DNA of 58,510 nucleotides. It comes from Chitinophagaceae bacterium (GTDB taxonomy: Bacteria; Bacteroidota; Bacteroidia; Chitinophagales; Chitinophagaceae). The stretch covers positions 1-58,510 of the forward strand of contig JAEUVS010000150.1 in assembly GCA_016786745.1 (NCBI GenBank), given 5' to 3'. Position 1 is the first letter of the stretch; every line of letters begins with the position of its first letter. Positions 16,946-25,665 of this stretch are shown here, one piece after another. The notes beneath the pieces were generated by a model. It did not search any database. It saw only the letters and a program-made list of their open reading frames with translations, and had not been told where the DNA came from. A program made the position numbers and the translations under genes.

Positions 16946-18042
16946 TTCTCTTTTGGATTTTTATTTTCGAACACATCACCTGTTGCCGGTCCCGGCAGTT
17001 CCGACAGTTCTATCTGCGGTTGGTTTACCTCACTCACCGTATGTATATCCATCAATAATCGTGGCGCCTGTCCGTTCATCACTTCGGTAAGCACTTCGCG
17101 CGGTTTCACGGTACCCACATAATGCCCCTGCGAAATCACTGAATGGCGGTTGATTTTTGTCGGACCTTCGATCACCCAGTCTTTTGTTTCTTTTTTCTCG
17201 AAGCGACATTCGTTACAAATCCAGTCGTGCACTTCTCCCCATTGATCCTTACGTGCCGTTACGCGGTACACTTCATCACCCCTGTTCCAAAGCGTTACTT
17301 TCCCTGAACATTTTGGACAATCGCGGTGCGCGTCCATAGGTTTCAGGAACCATACGCGGTTCTTAAAACGGAATGTTCGGTCTGTTAACGCGCCGACAGG
17401 ACAAACATCAATTACGTTACCGATGAAATCGTTATCGAGCGAGTTCTTTATATAAGTAGCGATTTGCGAATGATCTCCCCTGTCAAGAACACCATGTTCG
17501 CGTTTTTTCGATACCTGGTCGGCAGTATACACACAACGGTAGCACAAAATGCAACGCGTCATGTGCAGTTGAATAAAGGGACCAAGGTCTACTTTTTCGA
17601 ATGTTCTTCTTTTAAACTCGTATCGTGTACCCTCTTTGCCATGTTCGTAGCTGAGATCCTGGAGATGACATTCACCAGCCTGGTCGCAGATAGGACAGTC
17701 GAGCGGGTGATTAATAAGTAAAAATTCTACTACACCGTTTCTTGCGTCAATTACTTTTTCGCTTGTAATATTTTTCACGATCATGCCGTCCATCACGTTT
17801 GTACGGCAGCTGGCTACCAGCTTTGGCATCGGGCGCGGGTCGGCGGTTGAACCTGCTGCTACTTCCACGAGGCATGTACGACATTTACCTCCGCTGCCTT
17901 TAAGTGGCGTGTAGTAACACATAGCCGGCGGAGCAACATCACCTCCAATTTTGCGTGCAGCCTGCAGTATACTCGTGCCGGGCTCCACCTCGATGGTGAT
18001 GTTGTCTATAGTAACCTTAAATAATTTCTTTTCGTCGGGCAT
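16942..18042 (-). CDS. nuoG: NADH-quinone oxidoreductase subunit G, short form
   Basis: NuoG carries iron-sulfur clusters of the electron-input module. This one has only 366 residues, against about 900 in E. coli, and lacks the molybdopterin-oxidoreductase-like domain. Visible ligands are the [2Fe-2S] set C42, C54, C57, C79; the His-Cys3 set H112, C116, C119, C125; and the [4Fe-4S] set C164, C167, C170, C214. Two more CxxC pairs (C242/C245 and C276/C279) follow, spaced unlike the classical N7 motif; they may bind a metal. The short form is usual in Bacteroidota. It follows nuoF by 16 bp. Confidence 0.93.
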   Translation of the reverse strand: MPDEKKLFKVTIDNITIEVEPGTSILQAARKIGGDVAPPAMCYYTPLKGSGGKCRTCLVEVAAGSTADPRPMPKLVASCRTNVMDGMIVKNITSEKVIDARNGVVEFLLINHPLDCPICDQAGECHLQDLSYEHGKEGTRYEFKRRTFEKVDLGPFIQLHMTRCILCYRCVYTADQVSKKREHGVLDRGDHSQIATYIKNSLDNDFIGNVIDVCPVGALTDRTFRFKNRVWFLKPMDAHRDCPKCSGKVTLWNRGDEVYRVTARKDQWGEVHDWICNECRFEKKETKDWVIEGPTKINRHSVISQGHYVGTVKPREVLTEVMNGQAPRLLMDIHTVSEVNQPQIELSELPGPATGDVFENKNPKEK

Positions 18043-18058
18043 AACTTCTGTTTCACTA

Positions 18059-19411
18059 TTATGATGCTACCACTTCTCTGGGCTCAGCATAGTTCGCTAA
18101 TCCGTAATTCCTTTTTTGTGATTCTTCAGGATTTAATACGTGCCATTCGAACTCATCGCGGAAATGACGTATTGCTGCGGCAACGGGCCACGCGGCCGCA
18201 TCGCCGAGCGGACAAATAGTATTTCCTTCGATCCTCCGCTGTATATCCCAAAGCAAATCAATATCATTCATCTTTCCCCTGCCATATTCAATGTTGTTAA
18301 GGATTTTTTCCATCCATCCCGTACCCTCGCGGCAGGGAGAGCATTGTCCGCAACTCTCGTGGCGATAAAATCTCGCGAGTGTAAGTGTATGACGAACCAC
18401 GCACTGATCTTCATCGAGCACGATAAATCCGCCTGATCCCATCATTGATCCCGTCTGAAAACCGCCATCGGCTAGGCTTTCATAGGTCATCATTCTTTTT
18501 TCTCCTTTAGCGGTTTTGAAAAGAAGGTTTGCAGGAAGAATCGGAACCGATGATCCTCCGGGTATGCATGCCTTCAATTTTTTTCCGTTGGGAATGCCTC
18601 CGCAATATTCATCGGAGTACACAAACTCTTCAACGGAAATAGTCATGTCAATCTCATACACACCGGGCCTGTTGATATTTCCGCAAGCGCTGATAAGTTT
18701 TGTTCCGGTAGATTTACCGATACCTATCTGCGAGTAAGCGTCGCCACCCATGTTGATGATAGGGACCACGGCCGCAAGTGTCTCTACGTTGTTCACCACT
18801 GTTGGCGAATCCCATAATCCTTTTACAGCAGGGAAAGGAGGTTTGATGCGCGGATTACCACGTTTTCCTTCAAGACTCTCGAGCAATGCTGTTTCTTCGC
18901 CACAAATGTATGCGCCCGCTCCTCGCTGCACATAGATTTCGCAATCGAAGCCGGAGTTTAAGATATTGTTTCCTAAAAATCCGTTTTGTCTTGCTTCCTC
19001 TATTGCCTGTTCGAGTATGTCGACTATCCAGGCATATTCTCCGCGGATATAAATGAAAGTTCTGTTTGAGCCGAGAGCGAAAGAAGATACCACTAATCCT
19101 TCAATGAGAAGGTGTGGGATGAATTCCATAAGGTAACGGTCTTTGAAAGTACCCGGTTCCGATTCATCGGCGTTGCACACAAGATAGCGGGGCACTCCTT
19201 CGGGTTTTGCAAGAAAACTCCATTTCATTCCTGTCGGGAAGCCTGCGCCACCGCGACCTCTCAATCCACTCTTCTTTATTTCTTCAACGATATCGGCGGG
19301 CGCCATTTTAAATGCTTTTTCCACCGACGCGTATCCGCCATGCTTACGATAGGTGTCAAAATACCGTATGCCTTCTATTCCAACCCTGTCTATCAATAAT
19401 TTCTTTCCCAT
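18059..19411 (-). CDS. nuoF: NADH-quinone oxidoreductase subunit F
   Basis: NuoF is the NADH- and FMN-binding subunit. The 450-residue protein carries the glycine-rich NADH/FMN site (LRGRGGAGFPTGMKWSF, then CNADESEPGTFKDRYLME) and the acidic GEETALLESLEGKRGNPR. The N3 [4Fe-4S] ligands are in ESCGQCSPCREGTGW and NTICPLGD. The ATG at 19409-19411 is preferred to a TTG at 19417. It starts 2 bp after the nuoE stop. Confidence 0.97.
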   Translation of the reverse strand: MGKKLLIDRVGIEGIRYFDTYRKHGGYASVEKAFKMAPADIVEEIKKSGLRGRGGAGFPTGMKWSFLAKPEGVPRYLVCNADESEPGTFKDRYLMEFIPHLLIEGLVVSSFALGSNRTFIYIRGEYAWIVDILEQAIEEARQNGFLGNNILNSGFDCEIYVQRGAGAYICGEETALLESLEGKRGNPRIKPPFPAVKGLWDSPTVVNNVETLAAVVPIINMGGDAYSQIGIGKSTGTKLISACGNINRPGVYEIDMTISVEEFVYSDEYCGGIPNGKKLKACIPGGSSVPILPANLLFKTAKGEKRMMTYESLADGGFQTGSMMGSGGFIVLDEDQCVVRHTLTLARFYRHESCGQCSPCREGTGWMEKILNNIEYGRGKMNDIDLLWDIQRRIEGNTICPLGDAAAWPVAAAIRHFRDEFEWHVLNPEESQKRNYGLANYAEPREVVAS

Positions 19412-19413
19412 GG

Positions 19414-19914
19414 TCAATTATTTCGCGCTGCCTTACTCCTGCATTCTTCAATTATCTGGTCCACTTTTTCTTCGTTAAGATGTTCCCTGAATGTTTTTCC
19501 CAACTGCATCATCGGCGCATATCCGCAGGCGCCGAGGCATTCCACCGTTTTAAGCGTAAACATTCCGTCGGGGGTTGTTTCTCCAACGTTGATCTGTAAA
19601 CGCTGTTTTATATAATCAATGATCTGGTCGCTGCCGCGTAGCATGCAGGGGCCGGTCTGGCAAACTTCGAACACATGTCTTCCTACGGGTTTCAGGTTGT
19701 ACATTGAATAGAAAGTGGCTACTTCGTACACTTCTATCGGTTCAATGTTGAGAAGCGATGCGATGTAGTCCATTGCGGGCACGTCGAGCCAGCCACCGAA
19801 TTCATCCTGTGCGAGATGAAGAAGGGGGAGCAGGGCTGATTTTTGTTTACCCTGTGGGTAGCGGTTGATGATGCGCTGTGCTTCTTTTAATTTATTTTCT
19901 GAGAATGTGATCAT
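19414..19914 (-). CDS. nuoE: NADH-quinone oxidoreductase subunit E
   Basis: NuoE is the thioredoxin-like [2Fe-2S] (N1a) subunit that binds next to NuoF. The 166-residue protein matches the E. coli length and has ligands C85, C90, C126 and C130 in CQTGPC and CLGAC. The ATG at 19912-19914 is chosen; the frame stays open to 19983 and could add 23 residues that are lysine/arginine-rich and come from a repeat element. The gene follows nuoD after an unusual 87-bp gap. Confidence 0.96.
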   Translation of the reverse strand: MITFSENKLKEAQRIINRYPQGKQKSALLPLLHLAQDEFGGWLDVPAMDYIASLLNIEPIEVYEVATFYSMYNLKPVGRHVFEVCQTGPCMLRGSDQIIDYIKQRLQINVGETTPDGMFTLKTVECLGACGYAPMMQLGKTFREHLNEEKVDQIIEECRSKAARNN

Positions 19915-19940
19915 TTTTTGTTTTTGTTTTATCCGCTGAT

Positions 19941-20001
19941 CCCTCACACGACGCTTCGCGTCGGTTCGGGATGACAGCTTCAATCGGGATGACAGCCGTT
20001 G
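19941..20001 (-). repeat. Repeat element with hairpin inside the nuo operon
   Basis: The nuoD-nuoE gap holds a perfect hairpin CGACGC-ttc-GCGTCG (19949-19963) and two direct copies of tcgggatgacagc (19966-19978 and 19984-19996). The core TCGGGATGAC also occurs at the mnmE terminator (532-541). This is likely a dispersed palindromic repeat. Its place in the operon could affect mRNA folding or processing between nuoD and nuoE. Confidence 0.65.
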
Positions 20002-21222
20002 TCACCCATCCATTTCTCCTGCAATCAAATTCAGGCTACTCATCGTAATGATCGCGTCGCTGAGCATACTTCCTTTTACGAGTTCTTCAAACGCCTGGTA
20101 ATACACAAAGCAGGGACGGCGAAAATGCAACCTGTACGGCGACCTTCCCCCATCACTGATCAGGTAAAATCCAAGCTCGCCATTGCCTCCTTCCACACTC
20201 ATCCAAACTTCTCCGGGTGGAATATCTATCTCACCCATTACTATTTTGAAGTGCCATATCAGCGCTTCCATTTTTGTATACACATCTTGCTTCGGAGGCA
20301 GGTAATATTCCGGAACATCAGCATGATAAACTTCCGATTCGGATCCCTTAAACTCCTGCACTTTCCGGTAAGCCTGTTCTATAAGGCTTATCGACTGCCA
20401 CATTTCCTGGTCGCGAACGAGAAAACGGTCGTAGCAATCGCCGGTTGAACCAACAGGCACCGTGAATTGAAAATCCTGGTAGCTGCTGTATGGCGAATGC
20501 ACTCTTACATCGTAGTCAACACCCGCTGCGCGCAGGTTAGGCCCGGTAAATCCGTAATTCAGCGCGCGCTCTGCGCTGATCGGACCCACACCGATAGTAC
20601 GTTCCATGAATATCCTGTTTCTGCGGAACATGTTGTTAAACTCCTTCAGCACTTCAGGATATTCTCTGAGAAATTTCTCGAGTCGCTCGAAAGCCTTCGG
20701 TGTGAAATTTCTCTCGAAACCCCCGATCCTTCCAATATTCGTGGTGAGGCGCGAGCCGCACACTTCTTCATAAATTTCATAGATAAGCTCGCGGTACTGC
20801 ATTACGTACAGGAAACCTGTATATGCGCCTGTATCCACACCAACGATCGAGTTACATATCAGGTGATCGGAGATGCGGGCGAGCTCCATAATAATAATCC
20901 GCAGATAGTCTACACGTTTTGGTGTTTGTATGCCGAGTAGTTTCTCGCAGGTAAGGTGCCAGCCCATGTTGTTGATGGGTGCTGAGCAGTAGTTTAACCT
21001 GTCGGTGAGCGGGGTTATCTGGTATAGTGGCCGTCTTTCTGCTATTTTCTCAAAAGCGCGGTGTATGTAGCCTACTGTCTGTTCTGCGGAAACGATCCTT
21101 TCTCCATCAAGCTCGAGGATATTTTGAAAAACTCCATGTGTTGCCGGGTGGGTTGGTCCCAGGTTCAGCGTTGTGGTATGTTTTCCAATGGATCCTTCCG
21201 GTAAATTTATATGATCAGACAT
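20002..21222 (-). CDS. nuoD: NADH-quinone oxidoreductase subunit D
   Basis: NuoD is the 49-kDa subunit that lines the quinone-reduction site with NuoB. The 406-residue protein has the conserved N-terminal LGPTHPATHGVFQNILELDGE, quoted in part as GPTHPATHGVF, with its quinone-site histidine. It also has YIHRAFEKIAE, EINRI-equivalent segments, and the C-terminal PPGEVWMSVEGGNGELG and RLHFRRPCF. It is separate from NuoC, unlike the E. coli fusion. It follows nuoC by 36 bp. Confidence 0.97.
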   Translation of the reverse strand: MSDHINLPEGSIGKHTTTLNLGPTHPATHGVFQNILELDGERIVSAEQTVGYIHRAFEKIAERRPLYQITPLTDRLNYCSAPINNMGWHLTCEKLLGIQTPKRVDYLRIIIMELARISDHLICNSIVGVDTGAYTGFLYVMQYRELIYEIYEEVCGSRLTTNIGRIGGFERNFTPKAFERLEKFLREYPEVLKEFNNMFRRNRIFMERTIGVGPISAERALNYGFTGPNLRAAGVDYDVRVHSPYSSYQDFQFTVPVGSTGDCYDRFLVRDQEMWQSISLIEQAYRKVQEFKGSESEVYHADVPEYYLPPKQDVYTKMEALIWHFKIVMGEIDIPPGEVWMSVEGGNGELGFYLISDGGRSPYRLHFRRPCFVYYQAFEELVKGSMLSDAIITMSSLNLIAGEMDG

Positions 21223-21258
21223 GAATGCCTAAAATGTTGTTTAATTGTTTTCAGCGGA

Positions 21259-21759
21259 TCATCTCCCAAACATCTCATCGTCTTTATCCACCCTTGTCTG
21301 TTCCTCGAGAGGATATTCCTTTCTCATAGGGAAGTAATCCATTTCATCGACGTTCAGTATTCTTTTCAGGTTGGGATGGCCAACGAAATTAACGCCGTAA
21401 AAGTCATACGTTTCGCGTTCCATCCAGTTTGCGGCCTCAAAGATTTTTGTCGCCGTAAACACATCCGGGTTTGTGATGCCTGTAAAAACTTTAAACCGGA
21501 TGCGGATGTTGTCTGTAAGATTATGAAGGTGGTAAACCACCGCAAGCTCCCGTTCCTTTTCGTGAGGATAGTGTACGGCCTGCAAATCGGTAAGGAACCT
21601 GAATCTCAGCTCCGGATCGTCGAACAGAAACTGTATTACTTTCAGATTCATATCTTTTGGCGCCTCAAAAGTAAGCATGCCATATGGTTCAGCAAAGTTG
21701 GTAACAGCTTCGCCGAATTTATCTATCAACCGTGCCTTTATTGTATCGTTACTAAGCAT
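21259..21759 (-). CDS. nuoC: NADH-quinone oxidoreductase subunit C
   Basis: NuoC is the 30-kDa peripheral subunit. The 166-residue protein shows the family block FLTDLQAVHYPHEKERELAVVYHL and the C-terminal signature ERETYDFYGVNFVGHPNLKRIL, each quoted in part: LTDLQAVHYPHEK and RETYDFYGVNFVGHP. It lies between nuoB (57 bp upstream) and nuoD. Confidence 0.95.
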   Translation of the reverse strand: MLSNDTIKARLIDKFGEAVTNFAEPYGMLTFEAPKDMNLKVIQFLFDDPELRFRFLTDLQAVHYPHEKERELAVVYHLHNLTDNIRIRFKVFTGITNPDVFTATKIFEAANWMERETYDFYGVNFVGHPNLKRILNVDEMDYFPMRKEYPLEEQTRVDKDDEMFGR

Positions 21760-21816
21760 TGGCTTACTTGTTATATTTCTTCTTTTTTAAATAATAGAAA
21801 AAAGAAAAATAATTTT

Positions 21817-22395
21817 TTATTGAATTCCATAGCTTGCCATCAACTCCTTATACCTCTCACCGTTCCTTCTCCTCAGACTTTCGTTGCCTACCAGGTCCTG
21901 GATCTTCATGATGCCATCAATAACCGCTTCCGGCCGTGGAGGGCATCCAGGTATATACACGTCTACAGGAATAATCTGGTCGATTCCCTGTAACACACTG
22001 TACGAATCGAAAATGCCACCGCTGCATGCACACGCTCCCATGGCAAGCACCCACCTGGGTTCAGCCATCTGGAGATAAACCTGTTTAACAACGGGACCCA
22101 TCTTCTTGGCAATCGTTCCCATCACCATCAGAAGATCACACTGGCGTGGTGAAAACCCAACCCTTTCAGAACCGAAACGGGCAAGGTCGTAATGCGCTCC
22201 CATCGTTGCCATGAATTCGATGCCGCAGCATGAAGTAGCAAATGGAAGAGGCCATATTGAATTTTTTCGCGCAAGTCCAACAACTTTATCCAGGCTGGTG
22301 GCAAAATATCCTTCGCCTTCGAGGCCCTCCGGGCCCTCTTTCACCAGCTTCATGTTGTTTTCGCCGCTTAAATTATATCGAACCGGACGTGGCAT
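21817..22395 (-). CDS. nuoB: NADH-quinone oxidoreductase subunit B
   Basis: NuoB binds cluster N2, the final electron donor to quinone. The 192-residue protein has the four ligands with classical spacing: C56, C57, C122 and C151 (ATSCCGIEFMA, MGACACSGG, IPGCPPRPE). It lies 12 bp after nuoA. The N-terminus begins MPRPVRYNLSGE. Confidence 0.97.
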   Translation of the reverse strand: MPRPVRYNLSGENNMKLVKEGPEGLEGEGYFATSLDKVVGLARKNSIWPLPFATSCCGIEFMATMGAHYDLARFGSERVGFSPRQCDLLMVMGTIAKKMGPVVKQVYLQMAEPRWVLAMGACACSGGIFDSYSVLQGIDQIIPVDVYIPGCPPRPEAVIDGIMKIQDLVGNESLRRRNGERYKELMASYGIQ

Positions 22396-22407
22396 AGTTT
22401 TAAAATT

Positions 22408-22809
22408 TTAATCCTCCCACTTCAACGCTCCTTTCTTGATGATGTATATAAACCCGCACAAAAAGAATCCTACAAACATCATCACCGCTAAAAATCCCTC
22501 CCATCCGAGCGACTTGAAATTAACCGCGTACGGATAGAAGAAAATTACTTCTACATCGAATAACACGAACAATATTGCTACCAGGAAATATTTTACCGCC
22601 ATCGGCTGGCGTGCGTTGCCCACACTCTCAATACCACTTTCAAAGTTCGAAAGCTTATCGGCGGTTTTCCTGCTCGGACCAAGCAAATGCGTTACACCCA
22701 TCATCAGTCCTACAAAAGCGATCGCAAACAAAAGCTGAAGTCCAACGGGGAGGTACCAATATGAACTGTCGGGATTTTGTGTAACCGCCTGTAGCAGGTA
22801 TATATGCAT
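22408..22809 (-). CDS. nuoA: NADH-quinone oxidoreductase subunit A
   Basis: NuoA is a three-helix membrane subunit next to NuoH. The 133-residue protein contains the cytoplasmic loop signature NFESGIESVGNARQPMAVKYFL, quoted in part as SGIESVGNARQPM, and FVLFDVEVIFFYPYAV with its conserved acidic residues. It is the first gene of the nuoA-N operon, about 40 bp downstream of a good -7 box. Confidence 0.96.
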   Translation of the reverse strand: MHIYLLQAVTQNPDSSYWYLPVGLQLLFAIAFVGLMMGVTHLLGPSRKTADKLSNFESGIESVGNARQPMAVKYFLVAILFVLFDVEVIFFYPYAVNFKSLGWEGFLAVMMFVGFFLCGFIYIIKKGALKWED

Positions 22810-22849
22810 GTTAAAAATTTTAATCTGTCCGTGCCCTATCCGACGGGTG

Positions 22850-22857
22850 CAAAATTA
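22850..22857 (-). promoter_or_regulatory. -7 box of the nuo operon promoter
   Basis: On the minus strand TAATTTTG matches the Bacteroidota consensus TAnnTTTG exactly. It lies 40 nt upstream of the nuoA ATG and just past the bidirectional terminator, so it is the best candidate for transcription of all 14 nuo genes. A -33 TTTG at the right distance is not evident. Confidence 0.5.
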
Positions 22858-22890
22858 CGTCAGCAACATCAATTTTCATTGGAAATAAAA

Positions 22891-22913
22891 ATCCCCTGCA
22901 CATGGCAGGGGAT
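22891..22913. terminator. Bidirectional hairpin terminator between the TPR gene and the nuo operon
   Basis: ATCCCCTGC-acatg-GCAGGGGAT forms a perfect 9-bp stem with a 5-nt loop. It is bordered by AAAA on the left (a T-run for the minus strand) and by cgttaTTTTTT on the right. It ends the minus-strand TPR gene's downstream side and insulates nuo, whose promoter lies to its left. All flanking genes are on the minus strand, so minus-strand use is the relevant one. Confidence 0.75.
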
Positions 22914-22967
22914 CGTTATTTTTTAGCACAGAAATGTGCGATGTTTTTACATGTTTTACAATTTCCG

Positions 22968-24674
22968 CTACGATTTTTTCTTTGCGGGAGGCGTCTTAGG
23001 CTTCGTGGCCGCGCCTTTTTGTGCACTCTGGGTTGTCGCTTTTTTCGGAGGCGCTGTTAGGATCCTGTCGATGTTTTTAGCGTTCTCGTCATTCGGATCG
23101 AGCTTCAACACTTCCTTGTTGTAATAGATCGCGGTATCTTTTTCTTTCGCAATATCGTTGTAGTAAGATACCAGGTAGAACAACGCGCTCTTTGCAGTTG
23201 CCAGCAACTGTCCGTTACCTGAAGTGTCGAGTTCCACAGCTTTTACCGCGAGTGTTTTATACGCGTCCACGGCCAATCCCTTCTGCATCGAGGTATCCTG
23301 TGCCTGCTTGGCACGTGCGCACCACAGGTAACCATAAATCTGGTCAGGATACTTACTTACATAGTCACCGCAGAAAAGGCTGTCGGCTTTAGGATAGTTT
23401 CCAGCCTGGTAATGAGCATATGCCCAGTTATACAGGTCCCTCGCACTAGGCTCCTGCTGAAGCTTATAAGCCATGCCAAGGAGATCGGCTTCGAGTGTTC
23501 TTTTTCCGGAAGCCTTTGCCCAGGCTGCTGCGCTTTCGATCAACTTCAATTTATTCGCAACAACGGTGTCCATGGCGATCGCCTGCTCGTAGTAAGTGTA
23601 GGCTGAATCTTCCATTCCGGGAAGTTTTGAAGTTATCTTGGCCATTTCTTCATAGTCTGTTGCCTTGATATCTTCCACATCCGGACCCTGTTCTGACTTC
23701 ACGAGGAATGTGTCCATCGCAGTTTTTGCAGCAGCGAGGTCGCCAAGAGTGTCGGCGGTGAAGGCCACCATCCTGTACATCCTCGGGTTAACATTCTGGC
23801 CATACTGCTGGATGAGTGATTCAGCTTTCTGTCTTGCACCAGCGAAATCACCTTTCGCATAAGTATAGTCGGTTTGAATATATTCTGTTTCGGGACCCTG
23901 GTCGGTATTTGCGATGTATTTGTTGAGGTATTCGCCCGCCTTGTTCACATCACGGAAATAGTAGTGATAGAAAAGATTGAAGTAAGCAGGCGCGTAAGCC
24001 GGATCAATCTGAATTGCTTCTTCATAGTTTCTCAGGTAGTGCTCCTGGTTTTTCTGTGTTTCATAGATTTTACCGATACCATTTTTGGCGGCGGCGAGTT
24101 TCGGATCGAGCTCAAGCGCTTTGTTGTAAGCCGTAACCGCGTTACCACCATCTATCAGTTTACGATACGCGTTACCCATGATGAGGTACGTGTTCGCGTT
24201 TTTAAATTTTCTTGTTTGTTCTGCCTGTTTCAGCTTTTCGATAGCGTATGTAGGGTCGCCGGCTCTTGCCTTGACGTTTGCATTAGCTATCGCGTTCAGC
24301 ACTTCAACATCTTTACCTTTTGTAAGGTTAATGGCTGTTTCGAACTGCTGGCGTGCTTCGTCTTTTTTACCTTCCATCAGCATGATCTGACCCATGCCGA
24401 TAAGTATAAGGGGAGCATTACCATTGGAGGTAAGCGCCTTCTGGTAAAGGTCTTTTGCAGCTGTTGAATCTTTCGAATCGAGCAGGGTTTGACCAAGCCA
24501 GTATATAGCGTCAATATTATTCGGATCGGATGCAAGTACCTTTTCAAAGGTTTCCTTTGCGCTTTTGTAACGCTCATAATACAGAAACTTTCTACCATCG
24601 TCTACGCTCTGGGCATATAGGGATGAACCCAGAAACGCTACGGTAACTAACAGACTTAATACACGTTTCATCAT
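22968..24674 (-). CDS. Exported tetratricopeptide repeat protein
   Basis: The 568-residue protein has a signal peptide (MMKRVLSLLVTVAFLGSSLYAQ). It has many TPR units, for example at about 25-140 (NIDAIYWLGQTLLDSKDS, APLILIGMGQIMLMEGKKDEA) and again at 165-260, and a lysine/proline-rich tail (KPKTPPAKKKS). TPR repeats mediate protein-protein contacts; the partner is not visible. It lies 55 bp after a PstS-like lipoprotein gene, on the same strand. In several Bacteroidota such a pair sits with exbB/exbD/tonB; here the two sets are separated by the nuo operon. A role in the TonB system is therefore an inference. Confidence 0.88.
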   Translation of the reverse strand: MMKRVLSLLVTVAFLGSSLYAQSVDDGRKFLYYERYKSAKETFEKVLASDPNNIDAIYWLGQTLLDSKDSTAAKDLYQKALTSNGNAPLILIGMGQIMLMEGKKDEARQQFETAINLTKGKDVEVLNAIANANVKARAGDPTYAIEKLKQAEQTRKFKNANTYLIMGNAYRKLIDGGNAVTAYNKALELDPKLAAAKNGIGKIYETQKNQEHYLRNYEEAIQIDPAYAPAYFNLFYHYYFRDVNKAGEYLNKYIANTDQGPETEYIQTDYTYAKGDFAGARQKAESLIQQYGQNVNPRMYRMVAFTADTLGDLAAAKTAMDTFLVKSEQGPDVEDIKATDYEEMAKITSKLPGMEDSAYTYYEQAIAMDTVVANKLKLIESAAAWAKASGKRTLEADLLGMAYKLQQEPSARDLYNWAYAHYQAGNYPKADSLFCGDYVSKYPDQIYGYLWCARAKQAQDTSMQKGLAVDAYKTLAVKAVELDTSGNGQLLATAKSALFYLVSYYNDIAKEKDTAIYYNKEVLKLDPNDENAKNIDRILTAPPKKATTQSAQKGAATKPKTPPAKKKS

Positions 24675-24729
24675 TTTCCTTTTATGTATTTTATTTTTGT
24701 AAATATATTTTAAATCTGGATTTGAAAAC

Positions 24730-25641
24730 TTATTCTGAGATTTTCATTTCTCTGACATCGAATTGCATTCTCGCAGGAAGCAGGTATGCCCGCCTGAAAA
24801 TCAGCTGGCCTTTTTCGTAGATGAGGAAATTGGAAAATCCGCTGCCAACGCCCTCATAATTTTCTTTTAAGATATAATACAAAGGGCGTACCATGGGGTA
24901 CCGGGCCATCGCGATATTTGCCTGATAAGGCTTTACATATGTACCATTGCATTCCCTGCACTCTATTTCAGCGATTTTTACTTTTTCAAGGAAACTAAGG
25001 ACATCCGGATCGTTCTTATCGCCCACCCAGCTTACACCCACCAGCCCGATGGCATCGTTGTTTGCTGAAACATAGTCGATTACCTCCTGGCTGCTTTTCG
25101 CCGCAACGATATTCGGTGTGATGGGCTTACCCCTCAGCAGCGAATCTATTACGTACCTTACGGTACTTGTAGCAGATGTGCCGTCGAGCAGCATTTTATA
25201 TTTATAGCCGCTCGTTCCGTTGGCTATCGACCTGATATCCTGCATGGTAAACAAAGTGTCTTTCGAACTGTTGTTTACCAATACGGCTATTGCATCGTAA
25301 GCGATTGTGCCAAATCTCGGGGTATAGCTGAGTTTTTTGTTCAGCCTGTCCTGCTCATCATTGCTAAGTCCACGGGTTACGATTACCATCCTGATGCTGT
25401 CGTTGTCGAGATCTTTCAGGCACTCAGCTTCAGGTTTATAATGTACGGTTATGTGTGCGTCGGGATGCAGTGATTCGAATACCTGCACCTGGGAATCAAT
25501 CACGGGTTTGAATGATTCATCCACACTTATCTGAATGGATCCGCTCGTGGTTGTTTCCTGTTTTCGTCCTCCCTGTTCTGCACATCCGCCTGTAATCAGT
25601 GATACCACAAGCGTCGGCAATATTAATTTTATCAGTCTCAA
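24730..25641 (-). CDS. PstS-like substrate-binding lipoprotein
   Basis: The 303-residue protein has a lipoprotein signal with lipobox LITGGC, then a type-2 periplasmic binding fold of the PBP-like/phosphate-binding class (SIQISVDESFKPVIDSQVQVFE in part: SVDESFKPVIDSQ; and SATSTVRYVID, VGVSWVGD). The typical phosphate-site serine/threonine pattern is only partly visible, so the ligand is uncertain. No PstC, PstA or PstB gene is nearby. A stop codon lies three codons upstream and there is no ATG, so it starts at TTG 25639-25641. It lies 24 bp after the small membrane-protein gene and 55 bp before the TPR gene. Confidence 0.85.
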   Translation of the reverse strand: MRLIKLILPTLVVSLITGGCAEQGGRKQETTTSGSIQISVDESFKPVIDSQVQVFESLHPDAHITVHYKPEAECLKDLDNDSIRMVIVTRGLSNDEQDRLNKKLSYTPRFGTIAYDAIAVLVNNSSKDTLFTMQDIRSIANGTSGYKYKMLLDGTSATSTVRYVIDSLLRGKPITPNIVAAKSSQEVIDYVSANNDAIGLVGVSWVGDKNDPDVLSFLEKVKIAEIECRECNGTYVKPYQANIAMARYPMVRPLYYILKENYEGVGSGFSNFLIYEKGQLIFRRAYLLPARMQFDVREMKISE

Positions 25642-25665
25642 CTTCTTTTAATATTGCTTTAAAAA

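Noticed and set aside
21211..21993. 260-residue plus-strand open frame across nuoC and nuoB
   Set aside because: Both minus-strand genes are conserved and complete; this frame crosses their junction and shows no family motif.
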